From: Jaapia argillacea MUCL 33604
Lineage: Eukaryota; Basidiomycota; Agaricomycetes; Jaapiales; Jaapiaceae
NCBI GenBank assembly: GCA_000697665.1
Contig: KL197711.1
Span: forward strand, 1,422,761 to 1,486,760
DNA length: 64,000 nucleotides
Direction: 5' to 3'
The first letter of the stretch is position 1. Every line of letters begins with the position of its first letter. Of this stretch, positions 11,048 to 22,649 are shown piece after piece. Under the pieces are notes generated by a model that was given only the letters and a program-made list of their open reading frames with translations, ran no database searches and had not been told where the DNA came from. Both the position numbers and the translations under genes were made by a program.

Positions 11048-13028
11048 GATGGCTGGATATATTTCAGGAGTGGAAGCGAAAGGCGAAAGCTCCGGCGAGG
11101 AGGCAAGGCAGTGTAGGGTTAGGGGTGCATCACGTGCATCATCCAAGTCACGTGAATTGTTACTCCGAAATTAATTCGAAATTCCTTCACAAAAAGTTGT
11201 TGTACCCATGGGGAGGGAGAATGAAGGAGCCATGGTATCACAATATTAACGACAGCTGACGTTGAGAGCATCTTGCATAAAATGGATGTAGCTCATGGCA
11301 ACAACATAGAGCCAAGTCGAGAAACAACGCCACTTTGATCCCAACGTGGATGCCATGAGAATGTCCAACAAAACAACTCAAACGAAACGCATCAACAACC
11401 ATTTGTACTCACATCTGCCTGGATGCTCCCCGCATCTCCCCACATGTTGTTATCCCGACCCCTCGCGTTTGAGGGTCATTGGTAACACATGGGAACAATC
11501 ACGCCAATTTGCCTTCCGGGCGCTCGGATCAATGAAAAAAAAAAAACGGGAAAACCAGGATACACAAATCCATCGTCCTCGACAGTTGACACCCTCGAGG
11601 AGACGAAGGGTAGTAGTCTAGGAACGCCACCACATTCCCATTTGACCCGGCATTGCGCCAGACCAGGTCGACCAACCGTTCGGCGCGTAGGATCATAGAT
11701 CGGGGCGCCGGGAGAGAACATCGATGGTCATATGTGCACTTGACCGACCGACAAAAGGGTCCCATTGTTGCGCGGGGCGGGAAATTGCCTGACAGAAGAC
11801 AGACAGGCAATAATGGATCCCAGGGGCAATGGACATCGAGTAAAGTTGTCCGAGCCCTAACCCAAGTTAGGATGTCGCGACGGCCAAAACAAACATGATG
11901 CAACCACGCGGAGAATGATGGGTTCCGGTCGTGCGTATCAGGCAAGGTGGAAGCAGGAACTAGCAGGAACCAGGGATAGACTCTGAGCTAGGCTATACGC
12001 GACCAGATGATTGTCGTTCGTGTGTTCATTGGGAACAGGGCTGCCTTGTGGCTGAACGGTTACAACGGTAACTTCAGCGTTCCGGTAACGTCGGGGCTCC
12101 CAAGTTGGCCTGGAATGCTTAGATGGGCCACTAAGAATTGCAACCACGCTGACGGGTCAAAGTTAGCTTGGCTGTTTGTGGTCATATCAGTCTTTTTTGC
12201 CTAGCGGAAGCTGTGCAGATTATACCTAATCTAGTGAAACGTGTTCACTCGTGGAGATTGTGCGATGGTGGTACGCCGATATTCCCGACAACCCATCCAT
12301 TGCGCCCTCCTCGATGGCCGATCCCCAGTGGAACGAATGACCAAGACATCCCAGGGAATGAGTGGTGTGGGTGTCGTATACACTTCCGGCACCAAAAAGT
12401 CGGTCCGAAGGAAAAGGCGTAAGATTGGGGCACAAAGTAGAAGAACCAAGATTCTAATATTCTCCGGAACCGTAAACACGCGTTAATTTCCGTACACCCG
12501 GGCCTCGATGCTGCTGGATTCGCTGACCAAAGTTTTGGGGGTGGTTAGACTTGGCGGTGGGAGTGGTCGGAAAGTTGCCAAAGGACTGGCCGGCCAATAA
12601 GCAGTAGGTCGGGATTAACCGTGACTCTATGGCTGACTTTATCTGGACAAAGATTAGATGGGCAGCAACGGTGGCAAATGATCGAGACCCTTCATCCCGT
12701 CCTGCAGCGCCGCAAACGCCTTGTCAAGTTCCACGCGCTTTTGCCTTTATTGTCATTCCACAAGGGTTTACTCTACATTGAGACCGTTCCTGAGATGTCA
12801 CTGCCGTCACCATTGCCAACCAACTTTCATCCACTCCCCTTTCACCCCAAATTTCCAGGCAACTTCATGCTTTCCTTACGTCCAGAACAACACACCTCGT
12901 TTTTCCTGGTGATTTGGGTAACTCTTCCTGCCTAATGACGATAATCTGGCCAAATCTTGGGGCAATAGCCTCTATTTTGCCGAACACGCATGCTCTCAAG
13001 GGGGGTCCTCTGTCCCCCATTTCTTCAT
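11048..13028. other. 2 kb region without a supported gene
   Basis: Lies between the divergent starts of BZZ1 (-) and the expansin-like gene (+), so both promoters must be here. Many short frames overlap on both strands, none with a recognised domain. A purine tract (A11 followed by CGGGAAAA) sits near 11533. Nothing else is supported. Confidence 0.5.
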
Positions 13029-13036
13029 TATAAAAA
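13029..13036 (+). promoter_or_regulatory. TATA box of the expansin-like gene
   Basis: TATAAAAA lies 119 bases before the ATG at 13155, with a CT-rich stretch between the two. This is the spacing and layout of strongly expressed secreted-protein genes in basidiomycetes. Predicted from sequence only. Confidence 0.55.
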
Positions 13037-13154
13037 GGGCTTGGATTTGGGGAGAATTCGGTACGAGTGCTCCCCATCCCACTCTTCACAGTTCCTCCCT
13101 TCCCAGCTACCCCCCTCGCTCTACGAAACCTAAAACTCACGATCATCTTACGCT

Positions 13155-13742
13155 ATGTCTCGAATTGCCCTCTTCATCTTCACCCTCTTGGCCTTCATCG
13201 CCATGGCCTTTGGTATGCCAGTACCAGGCAACTCCACAGAGGACCTTGAAAAGCGAATTACGCACACCGGTCGGGTAAGTACATCGCCGTTGACCACCTT
13301 CATTTTCCTCTAATGACCTTTGTCCGTCGTAGGGTACTTGGTTCAACACCGGCGAGGGAGCTTGCGGTGGATGGAACGTGAACAGCGACAAGATTGTTGC
13401 TATTTCGCACTTGCGCTGGGACGGTGGAGTGAATTGTGGACAGGTGTGTATACACCTCCATACCCCCTCATCAACTGACCACTGACCCCTCTCACAGTGG
13501 ATGCAAATCACGAACACGGCAAATGGCAAGACCGCTTATGGTCTAACTCGTGATGAGTGCATGGGTTGCGGCGATGGCGACGTCGGTAAGTCCATTATCA
13601 TTCTCATCATCCAAACTTGTCCCTAATCGTCTTCCCCGACAATTTAGACATGTCTCCCAGTCTCTTCGAAGAACTCGGAAACCTCGACACCGGCGTCCTT
13701 TCGGTGTCTTGGCACTTTAAGGCCAAAGGCTGGTCGCCATAA
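13155..13742 (+). CDS. small secreted expansin-like (double-psi beta-barrel) protein
   Basis: Four exons (13155-13274, 13333-13443, 13498-13585, 13648-13742) give 137 residues. The first ~20 residues form a signal peptide (hydrophobic IALFIFTLLAFIAMAFG), followed by a short pro-like segment ending in Lys-Arg (TEDLEKR). The rest is one RlpA-like/barwin-like barrel: GTWFNTGEGACGGW, paired cysteines in VNCGQW and DECMGCGDGDVDMSP, and a final VSWHF strand. Members are fungal expansin-like or loosenin-like proteins acting on cell-wall polysaccharides, or protease inhibitors of the cerato-platanin/barwin group; sequence alone does not choose. There is no separate carbohydrate-binding module. It has its own TATA box and is flanked by ~600 bases or more on both sides. 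Confidence 0.88.
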
Positions 13743-14351
13743 TCGGTCGAAATCTCTACGACCGATATCCCCGCCTTCATTTCCCCCCAAAAAGCGCCCG
13801 ATCACAAGAACCAATGACCTTTTACGATTCCCACAACTTTTCCCAGGGAAAGCGGTTGTGGGCAGGATTTCAATTTTTACATTCTCATATCTCAAAAAGC
13901 GACACCAAAAGGGTCCACTCGCCGCGATAGAGGTGGAAACCCCCCTTCATGATCAACTAAACAGTTTGTATCTTTAACTGTATTTTTAACTTATGTTCTT
14001 ACGGTGCGGGCTCGGGAGCCGCAATTCCGGTTGTTTGCGTTTTTTGTATGGTCACTTTTTCTCTTCTTGGGTTTACTCTGGTTTTTCCACTCACGACTTC
14101 TCGCTACGATCGTGTACTTTTGTCCTTGCGATGCTTTTACAATGAAACCTTGATCCTTCACGTCTATCTCGTTCTTTATCTGTGTTCGATGTCCGCGACC
14201 TCTCAGCCTTCCACTAAGGTTTCGATCAGCTGTGCAGGCTGTCGTCACTGACAGTCGTGTAGGTCACGAATGACGCAAATGAATTGCTCAGGCAAAGTAC
14301 TTCCAGAGGATCAAAGAAATCTTCCAATACCACCCCCAATCACAAACTAAC
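13743..14351. other. intergenic, 3' UTR of expansin-like gene and promoter of GFA gene
   Basis: No gene seen. Short frames only; a T-rich tract near 13980-14060 may belong to the 3' end of the upstream gene. Confidence 0.5.
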
Positions 14352-14936
14352 ATGATCTACAACGGCGGTTGCTACTGCGGCGAAGTCAGATACCAGCTAG
14401 ATCTTAGCTCTCCCGACGAAGCTCGGACCTCAGTATGCCATTGTAAGAACTGCAAGGTGAGCGACCAGTCGAAGAACTGCTTTCATTGCTGAGAATGACG
14501 GAAAACGCAGAAATTATTTGGCTCCGCTTTCGGTATCACCGCCAAAGTACCCCGAAAGGCCTTCACATTCACCTCAGGCAAACCCAAGATCCACGAGTCT
14601 GACAACGGCCCGGGCATCATGCTCCACCGCGAATTTTGCGAAACATGTGGCTCCGGTATCCTTGAATACGGCGTAAGTTGCAGATTCCGCAAAACTGGTA
14701 TGAGATTAAACGGGATGGACGGTTGCAAGGCGAATGCTGGGGATAACACGTACATCATGTATGGGACACTCGACGATCCCGAAGCCCTTCCCCCAAAAGG
14801 AGAGTTCTTCTGTAAATCGCGGTCGACCTGGATGCCGGAAATTCCTGGTGAGCATAGTCCTAGAGTGTGAGGAGTTCCTCGATGGGTCTGAGTATATTGA
14901 ACAGGGGTGTTCCACAAGCAAGAAATAAAGGAGTGA
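14352..14936 (+). CDS. GFA-domain (glutathione-dependent formaldehyde-activating/CENP-V family) protein
   Basis: Four exons (14352-14456, 14511-14672, 14730-14847, 14905-14936) encode 138 residues, the usual size of a stand-alone GFA protein. Zinc-binding cysteines are present in the family order: GGCYCGEVRY at residues 5-14, CHCKNCKK near 31-38 and REFCETCGSGI near 74. These proteins are zinc-containing; formaldehyde activation is proven for only a few, so the substrate here is unknown. Intron 2 is 57 bases with no in-frame stop, so its retention would give a longer, Arg/Cys-containing variant that then misses the proper end. The start is the only ATG ahead of the first Cys pair. Confidence 0.9.
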
Positions 14937-15617
14937 GCGTCGCCGCCAGTGCGAAGTGGTCTCCTCCGTGTAGTATTTGGATGTCTTTATGCCATTCCCC
15001 CCTCTGACCACGATGGTCTTCGATTTTGGGGCCACAGCACGAAATTGCGAGGGGATGCTCTCTGGGTCGTGCTATCGCCATTTTCCTTCGTTGTGATCTT
15101 CCTCAATGCAAGAGTTGATTCCATGTCGCGTTCGTGACCGATCGTCAGCTGAAACTGGTCTGAATCATCTCCTGGACACACCTCAGATGTCGGGTTCAGC
15201 TGATGATCCAACATGTGCACAGGCCGACCATAGTTCGACAGTAAGTGAACCTACGGTGTCCTTAACGTCCAGTGAGCCTGAAAATAGTGCAAGTATGGAA
15301 ACCAAGGCTGACGGCCACGGAGTGTAATTGGATCTCGTTTCGCACACTCAGCAGTCACTAGGAAGTGCAATCGAAGTTTGTGAAGCGTGGTAGAAAGTAG
15401 ATGAATCATTACAGCGTCGAAAGCAAAAGGTGATGTGTTACAGTATACAGATTGATGCATGTTATCTCAACGTCCAAAGGCGGCGTTCGAGGCAAGCGTC
15501 ATTAGTATGGGTTCCGTCCCAATAATAACTGGTCGTAATACAATCATGATCATGTCCTTCATGCATCAAATGTCCTCCAGAGCTTGAACTCTGAATCCAA
15601 TCGGATAGGAAGGAGTA
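14937..15617. other. intergenic between convergent genes
   Basis: About 680 bases between the GFA gene (+) and the Kre9-like gene A (-). Short open frames on both strands, none supported. Likely 3' UTRs. Confidence 0.5.
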
Positions 15618-16553
15618 TTAAGTGAGAGCAAATAATGCCACACCAAGGGAAACCGCCAATAATGTGAAGCGAGACTCAGATCCCTTCCAAGCACCGCTTG
15701 TACTAGTGCTCGGTGAGGGCACCGTTGACCCGGATGTCTTGGTAGTCGAGGATGTGTCAGAAGGGGTGACACTGTCCGCAAATACAGTAATTGTGCCTCC
15801 CGATGTCTGGGTGGTGGTTGATGGAACTGTTGTAGTTCCATCAACCGTCGCACTGGTTGAACTCGTAATAGGATTTGGAGAAGAGGGCGTGGAAGAGGAC
15901 GGCGTGGAAGAGGAAGGGCTGGATGAAGAAGCTGATCCACCGTTAATGGTGAATTGAGGACTCGCGTTCCCAGAGTCACCCATCACTACGGAAGGCTCAA
16001 TACAAAGACCCAACAGAGGCGGAGACCAGATTACTCACAAACAACGATGTAGGTGCTTCGAGGGGGTACGTTGGGAACAGTTATCTGGACCTTCCCGTCC
16101 GTGAGATTAAACCCACTCGCGAGAGGGGGATCTGATAATGAAGACAGTCAGTCTAAGTACACATATGTGGCGGGAACAAAGGAGCATTGCCACGTGGAAA
16201 TTGGAAGCTGTAGAACGAAAGAAATACTCACCGAGCATGAGGTGTTCACCAGGATCGCCATCCTGAAGATATCCCAGTACCGCTTGACCCACATAACTCG
16301 TCACCAAACTTGGCTTCGTGGAGGTGTCCCTATCGCGGAGGTAAAAAGTGAGACAAATCTATGCTTCTACCACCACCTCAGAATTCTCTCACCAGGTAAT
16401 GGTTTGCGTCTCTCCGACGTTCCAGATTGTAGCTGCCGATGGGCTAGTAACAGGTGGATCCCAAATATCTCGCGAACGTAGAGGGGCGGCTTGGACGAAT
16501 GCCAGGAAGAACGAGACAAGAATCACAGCGGCATTCATGATCATGGACGTCAT
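15618..16553 (-). CDS. Kre9/KNH-like secreted protein A with Ser/Thr-rich GPI-type tail
   Basis: Four exons (16393-16553, 16232-16329, 16039-16131, 15618-15985) give 239 residues. The order is signal peptide (MNAAVILVSFFLAFVQA), the N-terminal Kre9/KNH domain typified by RDIWDPPVTSP, ETQTITWD, LASGFNLTDGKVQITVP and STYIVVLMGDSGN, then a ~90-residue Ser/Thr/Pro-rich stretch, and a hydrophobic C-terminus (FTLLAVSLGVALFALT) typical of a GPI-anchor signal. Proteins of this type sit at the cell surface; yeast Kre9/Knh1 affect beta-1,6-glucan, but the basidiomycete members are not assigned an activity. It has a tandem paralogue immediately upstream (16996-17571) on the same strand with the same exon structure. 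An in-frame ATG further upstream at 16628 is less likely because the signal peptide starts here. Confidence 0.88.
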
Positions 16554-16995
16554 AACGGCGTGAGCAAGCAGAGGCCAGCTGCAGGAAGATGGACGTGGGT
16601 GGGGGAATAAACAACCTGGAGGGTCCACACAGAACGCGAACCGTTTAAAAGGGTTCCGATAAGAAGGTCACGTGACCGTTCTGGAGTTCTCATGCCTGCC
16701 AATTCCACGTATGTTTTTCGCATTCCAGAACGATTTCTCTCGTAAACTGGCCTCATCTACCATGACCCAGGTACGTTGACGAGATGCAAGGCCCATGGTG
16801 AGCATTGTGGATGCAGCAGAGGCGAAGTACATGATTATACAGTGTCCAGGTAGAGTGATACAAAAGCGGTAAGTACGAGTGTCCTATGATCCGTTGCTGG
16901 AGGAGTCCATTGCTAACTACAAGGTCCGATAGTCCCTCACGTGTCCATTATCGTAGTCCAAATTAAAGGATCGAATGTGATCACCAGACAATCAC

Positions 16996-17571
16996 TCAAC
17001 TCGTGATGGTAAAGGTCGGGCTGAAGTTGCCAGAATCTCCGAATACTGTCAGGGAAGACAAGGAACCGAGTTAGCAAGCGGGGACGGGGTAAGCTGGCGA
17101 TAAGCAAGCAATACACTCACAGACGAGAGCGTAGTCATTGCCCGGCGCTACGTCGGGAACTGTGATCTGATGTGATCCATCCAAGATTGAGAAGCCAGTG
17201 GCGAGGGGATGGTCTGAAGTAATTTGGTTCGACAGTAAGTTTCAAGTGTTGGTCGATGAATGTGAACAACATACTAAGGTCAAGAAGCCCATCGGTCACC
17301 AGCACGATCATGCCGACGGTGTTGGTGATTTGCGCAGGTGGGTGAGTAGTATTCCTTCGTGTCCATCAGCATTCGGCCACTGACTGAGAAAGACGTTGGA
17401 CACATACCAGGTGACATTATAGTTGTGTCCGATTGTCCAAACGGTTCCTCTGGTCGGATATGTGATGGGAGGCGCCCACACATCCCTCTGTTTGAGAGGG
17501 TAAGCAGAGACGGAGCTCAGAAATGCGATGAGGGTGGAGAAAAGAACAGTCGTGAACGGAGTCATGAGCAT
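16996..17571 (-). CDS. Kre9/KNH-like secreted protein B, without GPI tail
   Basis: Four exons (17408-17571, 17275-17354, 17121-17213, 16996-17045) give 128 residues. Signal peptide (TVLFSTLIAFLSSVSA), then the same domain as the neighbour: RDVWAPPITYP, NVTWNTTHPPAQITN, HPLATGFSILDGSHQITVP, NDYALVLFGDSGNFS, ending directly after FTITS. Intron positions and phases (2, 1, 1) match those of protein A, so the two arose by tandem duplication. Unlike A, it stops at the end of the domain and has no Ser/Thr stretch or hydrophobic tail, so it should be released rather than anchored. The acceptor of exon 2 (CGAAG) is unusual but is the only one that restores the family motif. Confidence 0.87.
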
Positions 17572-17663
17572 CGTGAAAATGTGTTTTTGGGTCGTAAAGG
17601 TAGGTAGTGGTGGAGACGAAGCAAATAGCTTGGTGAAGTCATTGCTTGTGGTGAATCTTGAGC

Positions 17664-17670
17664 TTATATA
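17664..17670 (-). promoter_or_regulatory. TATA box of Kre9-like gene B
   Basis: Read on the - strand, TATATAA lies about 93 bases before the ATG at 17571, a normal fungal spacing. Prediction only. Confidence 0.45.
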
Positions 17671-17699
17671 CTGACGGGGCGAAGAGGAGACCGGACTTG

Positions 17700-18515
17700 G
17701 TACTCCGACTGAGAGGCTAGAAGGGCGAATGGTGATGTAATAGACGCTGCATGGCGCAGCTAGCGTCTCGCCTCATCGGAAATGCTGACATTCCGTAGCG
17801 TGTCCGTAGGAGGCTATGGCCTGCTTTTCCCCATCTTACTCTAGTGGCTGTAGCTTGCTGATGCTCGTGTTGATGTATATCAGCCCTTTAGGTCAATTCC
17901 CGCCCCATTTATCGACCAAACCTGTCCTGAACCTGTCCCATCCTCACCCGCAATCGGCCTTCAAGTGGGCTAGAGTTCCATGCAGTCTGAGCCGACTATG
18001 GGAACGTGCACATACTTCACCCTGTATGAAGAAGACTCGTGCAGCTCTCGTGGGGCGATTTTGCGCTTATGTGAAGTATCAGACACACAGGATGACGTCG
18101 AAATTGCAATTCCAGCCCCCAACCTGCTCAGGTTCTCATGCGGGCTGCGAAGCCGAAGGGTGTGGGTCGACCACATGCCCTTGCTAATGGGATCGATGTA
18201 TACTCGCTGAGTCTCGCTCTGACTGATACACGCATCGATGGCAAGGACGAGATCGTTGAACTTAGCGCCTACCCCCAGCTTGTTCGGGACTTTGTCAAGT
18301 TTCAAGCATATGTACGTCCTCGATCGGCTTTTGTTCTGATACATATAATCTTCCACGAGTAATCTGGAACGAGATCAAGCTATGTCTACTATATGATACA
18401 GTACAACGGTATATACACGATACACTATGGTGAATGGAAATCGTCAGCATCAGATGTGATCAAAACAAACGATTCCCCTCACAAGTCTACGATCAAACGG
18501 TCAATCCTCAATCAA
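17700..18515. other. unassigned intergenic stretch
   Basis: Overlapping open frames occur on both strands (for example 17816-18187 and 18138-18362 on +, 17970-18356 on -). None has a recognised domain or convincing splice model. A (TCAA)n run at about 18500-18522 overlaps the stop of the neighbouring gene. Confidence 0.4.
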
Positions 18516-18963
18516 TCAATCAAGGGTTGAAGCAAGCGGGGTGGTAGGCGATGCTTCTCCTTGCAGTATCTTCTCACCATGCTCCTTCGTAGCCGACTAA
18601 GTCACAATAGGTCAGGTGAGGTCGATTCCGAGAGACGGGCATCCGCCATACCTTGCCTAACACGGTTCCCCGTGTCTTCTTCGCGTACCCTAAGACTTGA
18701 TCCTTCCACGGAACCTTTCCTTCGGAGTGTACTTCGGATCCGTCCCCAGGTTGCGTCGACGCTTGCTGAGGTTCAGTATCGACTTTAGTGGGTGGTGCGA
18801 CCTCTGAGGGCATTATGACGCCGGGCGCTGAGCCTCCACTCCTGTCGGCGTTTCCTAGATCCTTCACCGACAGTTAGTGTTTGTTCTCGGGGTTGATGGA
18901 AAGTGAACGACAAACATGGTGAGGTGCGTTACAGTGGCTAGATTTTTCCTGTGAAGCGGACAT
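18516..18963 (-). CDS. small CsbD-like protein
   Basis: Three exons (18916-18963, 18652-18861, 18516-18596) encode 112 residues. The N-terminal two thirds is disordered (Ser, Gly, Pro, Gln, Glu). The C-terminus has the pattern WKDQVLGYAKKTRGTVLGK followed by TKEHGEKILQGE, which resembles the CsbD-like repeat of small stress-associated proteins and is common in Agaricomycetes. The link to CsbD is by pattern only; a function is not known. The first intron is read with donor GTTTGT, and the phase is consistent throughout. The last exon ends in TTGATTGA at a short TCAA repeat. Confidence 0.7.
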
Positions 18964-19274
18964 GTTTTTATACGATGATGGAGAAGTTGTGAATACCTTA
19001 GAGCTTGACCAGCTGCAGGTTAAGTAGTCGAAGGTGGAGAGGGGAAGATGATGTCATGCCTCATGACATCATCCAGAATGCCCACGTGGCAGTGAGGTCC
19101 CACGAAGTCAACGCCTTCGTAGTCGATGCGCTACGTTGAGGTGTGAGTTCTGTGATAGCGGAACGAAGTGGTGATGGTGCGTGGAAGAGCGAAATCCCCC
19201 AAAACCTTGATGCTATTATCGCAGGTGACGAGAACGGTTTATATTAGGGGATAATGACTTGTGAGGGAATACCA
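18964..19274. other. intergenic, no gene seen
   Basis: About 310 bases between the CsbD-like gene start and the 3' end of the queuosine-salvage gene. Contains the promoter of the former; the repeated word ATGACATCATC near 19055-19075 is a short direct repeat with possible regulatory meaning only. Confidence 0.45.
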
Positions 19275-20761
19275 TCAATACCAAATGCTCCGCGTCCGAT
19301 GAGCAGGCAGCATCTCTACTGTCCGAATCCCATCAACCTTTTCATCCCCGACTTCAATCTTCTTCGCAAGATCCCACAAATAAAAATCAATCACCACACT
19401 GCTTACTTCATCCCACTCCCCTTCCACACTCACACACTTTTCTAGCCCGTTCTTCGGCATATTTGTTTTCTTGCGTGAACGTAACCTCTCAATCTCTTTC
19501 CTCACCTGCTCCACCGCCAAAATGCTGGCGGCCCTTATGGCGACCTCCTCTCTGCACCCAGTCGGCAGTGGTTTGTGTGAGAGAAGGATGTCAATGAGCG
19601 AGGAAGGGTACGAAAGGATTCGGAGGTGGTGGAGGATTTGAGGTACGCGGTAGTCTGCGAACATTGTCAGTTCGTGAATGAACGCTCCGTGACGGAAGAG
19701 AGGATGAATGGTCGGAGATGAGCAGGGCGGAGGGTAGAAAGCCGCCCATGTTTCGGCTACGAGGATTTGAGGTCGTTTCCAGAAGTAGACTATGATAGGT
19801 GCTATGGGTCAGTGAACTACCTACTGGTGATGTCACAGGGAAATGGGCGAACCTCGGCGACCTTCATAAGTGGTCTCGTCACGGAAGGATGGGAAGGTCT
19901 CTGCTACCATCTGAACGAGTTGAAGAGCGGTGCCATGGTATTTATATTTTCTATGGAAGCTTTCGAGAAATCCTTGGAAGGAGCCACGGAATTCCTGGCA
20001 GGACATCAGGTCGAGATCTGGTGGATGTCAAGATACTGACTTTGCAGAGAATCGAGCCAACTTCTCTTAAGATTTTGATTCGATCACGAAGGAGAGGGAT
20101 TGACTCTTTGGACTGGGGAGCGTGACGGAAGACATCTTCGATGAGTTTGTCGGGACAAAGTGCCTCGGAAGAGTAGAATGAAGGGTCGGTGATAGGAATA
20201 CCAGCCTCCAGCGCTGTTGGAACAAGTACATTCAATAACCTACCTATGATCTGGACAAAAGCGGCACGTACCTCGGTTGATGGAAGCTAATAGACTCCAA
20301 TACCCTGTCCAGACACTCGTCTTTTCAGATCCCCACCCTTCTCTCCACTCGACTCCGTACCGCTCAGGAGAACCTTCTTTCTCGGACCAAAAACTGAAGT
20401 TGAGTGAGGATACGAAGAATATCCAATCCAATGTGGCTTTGGTCCCAGGGTGCGAGGGCGAGTATGGCTCTGGAGGGACGAGATGAAGTGGATGGGTTCG
20501 CCAAGTCCGTGGCGTATAGGTCTCCGACGTCATCTTTTCAAGAATCTAACAGCAAATAGTTAGATTGTGGACCGAAAGACTCGGAATCACAATCTACCCA
20601 CGTATGCTGCAGCCGCTCGCACGCCATCATCAACGATCTCGACCAGGTTGGTCGACTATACGGTGTTATCGGAATCAGCTCCGAGCAGAGTGGCAATTGA
20701 CAGACAAAGTTTGCGGACCAACTTTGAAGGCAAAGTTTGAGCTTTCTATAACAGGATTCAT
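19275..20761 (-). CDS. QNG1: queuosine 5'-phosphate N-glycosylase/hydrolase (DUF2419, queuosine salvage)
   Basis: Releases queuine from queuosine 5'-phosphate so it can be reused for tRNA wobble modification. Six exons (20723-20761, 20602-20655, 20272-20545, 20041-20213, 19862-19994, 19275-19789) give 395 residues. Family landmarks appear in order: MNPVIESS start, YTPRTWRTHPLHL, ASINRALEAGIPITDPSFY, an acidic/basic helix around DKLIEDVFRHAP, ILVAETWAAF, FADYRVPQILHHLRIL, GCREEVAIRAASILAVEQVR, and the characteristic end DFYLWDLAKK ... PAHRTRSIWY. An Arg/Lys-rich insertion (RLRSRKKTNMPKNG) precedes the final strand. The first two exons are only 39 and 54 bases. Fungi such as this cannot make queuine and salvage it. 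Confidence 0.92.
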
Positions 20762-21524
20762 TTATTTGGGGAGGGTGGCAATGAGTCCACGACGTGAATT
20801 CGTCACGAAGATTACCCTGTTTCGAGTCTTCAACAGGTCAATATATATGGCCTTTAACGAGGGCGGGAATGGCGTTAATGACTCACATCTGACTCGGATT
20901 ATTCTGACTCAGAGGTAAACTCCTGTTATACTTCACTGGAGCTCGTGTGTAGTGTGAAAGGAAGGAAGAAAGTATAAAGAAGCATCAGAAAAAAAGGTTC
21001 GATCTGAAACGAGATCTTACTATACTGTAGTGCCACGTTGTGCTGATTGTCGGTTCCTGTGGCGGTGACTTTGACAGGTTCAAACACTGAACGATTTGAA
21101 CTACTATGATCATGGCCTCAACTGCTATATTGGCTCCCTGTTTCGACGTGGGCACCGCGTAGTTCAAGATCCAAATGTCCAGCATCCCCGATACCTCGGC
21201 ATCGGAATCGCACTCTGCTTCAAACAAACGGCCACGAGGCATTTGTTTGGACACGAAGATCACCGGTGTGTCCTGAATGTGTCCATGTCGGGCTTCTGTG
21301 ACAATCTAAACCACGTTGACTCGCACTCGCAATCCTGACACGGTCGGAGACCTATGGAGCGGTCACGGCAGTTGTCTTGACAAGCCTGGTTCATTACCAT
21401 CGTGGGGAGTTCAGTTGGTCCGTTCCTCCGCTGCCCTCTCGGGCTTTAAAAAGGGCTCGTCTGGTACTTGTAATGTTGCATTGCTATCAACCACTACTAC
21501 GCTCATTCCGCCTCACTGTCCTTC
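20762..21524. other. divergent promoter region, no gene seen
   Basis: Separates QNG1 (-) from the Ser/Pro-rich gene (+). TTTAAAAA at 21445-21452 lies 73 bases before the ATG at 21525 and may be a TATA-like element. Short frames only. Confidence 0.45.
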
Positions 21525-22407
21525 ATGTCTGACCCCAACCGTCCGCTATCGTTGCTACCTGAGACCCCAATCGAGGATGAGCATCAGACCCTTATTAGAA
21601 GAGCGAGGAAACTCGAGCAGATCCTCGGTGTGGCTCCTCCTCACAACCTGATTCGAAATCGACCTCGACGCCCTCGCACTGCTGACTCTGACACGTCGAC
21701 GTCGACATCGGCCTCCATCCCTCGAACGAAAAGCTTTGGAAAGCGCCCCGCATTTCTCAGAAACGTATTCACGAAAGAGGCAGGCAAGTTTGATTCTTTT
21801 CGCGGGGCGAACAACTTTGGCTGACGAGGCTGCAGCCGGACAGGATGACTCTCCTCATGCGAGCCCGAGGGTCTCGTCCTCGGTGGACTCCCACTCTTCC
21901 ACAGAGTCGCTGCAATCATCCTTCACTCATTCTTCTCATGGTGACTCCATACCACACACGAAATCTCCCCAGTGGTCTCACGACACCGTGGACACCGCTT
22001 CGAGTTGCAACCAGGCCCAAATACACCCCCATCATCATCCCCTCTACAGTCTTCAGTCCTCAACATCCGTTCAGAGCCATCGACTGCCATTCCCACCCAA
22101 CGCCCACTCGCCCCTCGCACTCCCTCATTCCTCCTCTCCACCCGACGGACATCAGTCTCGTAGGATCCGTGTCCTGACCAAGTCCTCGCGACCTGGTAGT
22201 CCTTTGACTGGAAATACGCCACCAGGTAGCCCCTTGACCACCTCATCGCAAGTTGCGTCGCCGTCGAGCTCCTCATCGGAGTATCATGGCCTTTCCCTTC
22301 CAACAGGTCAGAGGCCAGATACCAAATGCATGCGGGTTGCGAAGAATCGCTGTTTCGTCGAGGAGGATTATGAGGCCATTAGGAAAACGCTACGGAAGCT
22401 GAAGTAG
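21525..22407 (+). CDS. unknown Ser/Pro-rich protein with a GC-AG intron
   Basis: Two exons (21525-21783, 21836-22407) give 276 residues. The N-terminal third has a helical segment (EDEHQTLIRRARKLEQILG) and basic stretches; the middle is low-complexity Ser/His/Pro with several SPxT/TPPGSP sites typical of kinase targets; the C-terminus ends in a charged helix (EEDYEAIRKTLRKLK). The intron starts with GCAAGT after AG and ends CTGCAG, the classic GC-AG form; it is the only junction that joins the two long frames. The ends resemble conserved regions of an Agaricomycete protein family whose function I do not know. Probably a cytoplasmic phosphoprotein. Confidence 0.72.
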
Positions 22408-22649
22408 CTTTCAGGATCGAAGTTCGATACTCTCCATCCTTCGTTGTGCATTTAGGTGTTGTTTCCAGTTTTCTTCGTCTTCCACATTGTTGTTATCATT
22501 ACCACCTCCACAGTAGCAGGTGGGCTCACCTCTCGCTTACAGTTGTACTTTATCTCTTCGACTCCCGTCATCAATAATCTGTAATTCGTAACATAGTACC
22601 CTGTAGTCGACCACGACAACTAACCAGTATCTTGTCACCAATCCTCACG

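Noticed and set aside
21923-22303. - strand open frame across the Ser/Pro-rich gene
   Set aside because: Antisense of low-complexity coding sequence; no start context or domain.
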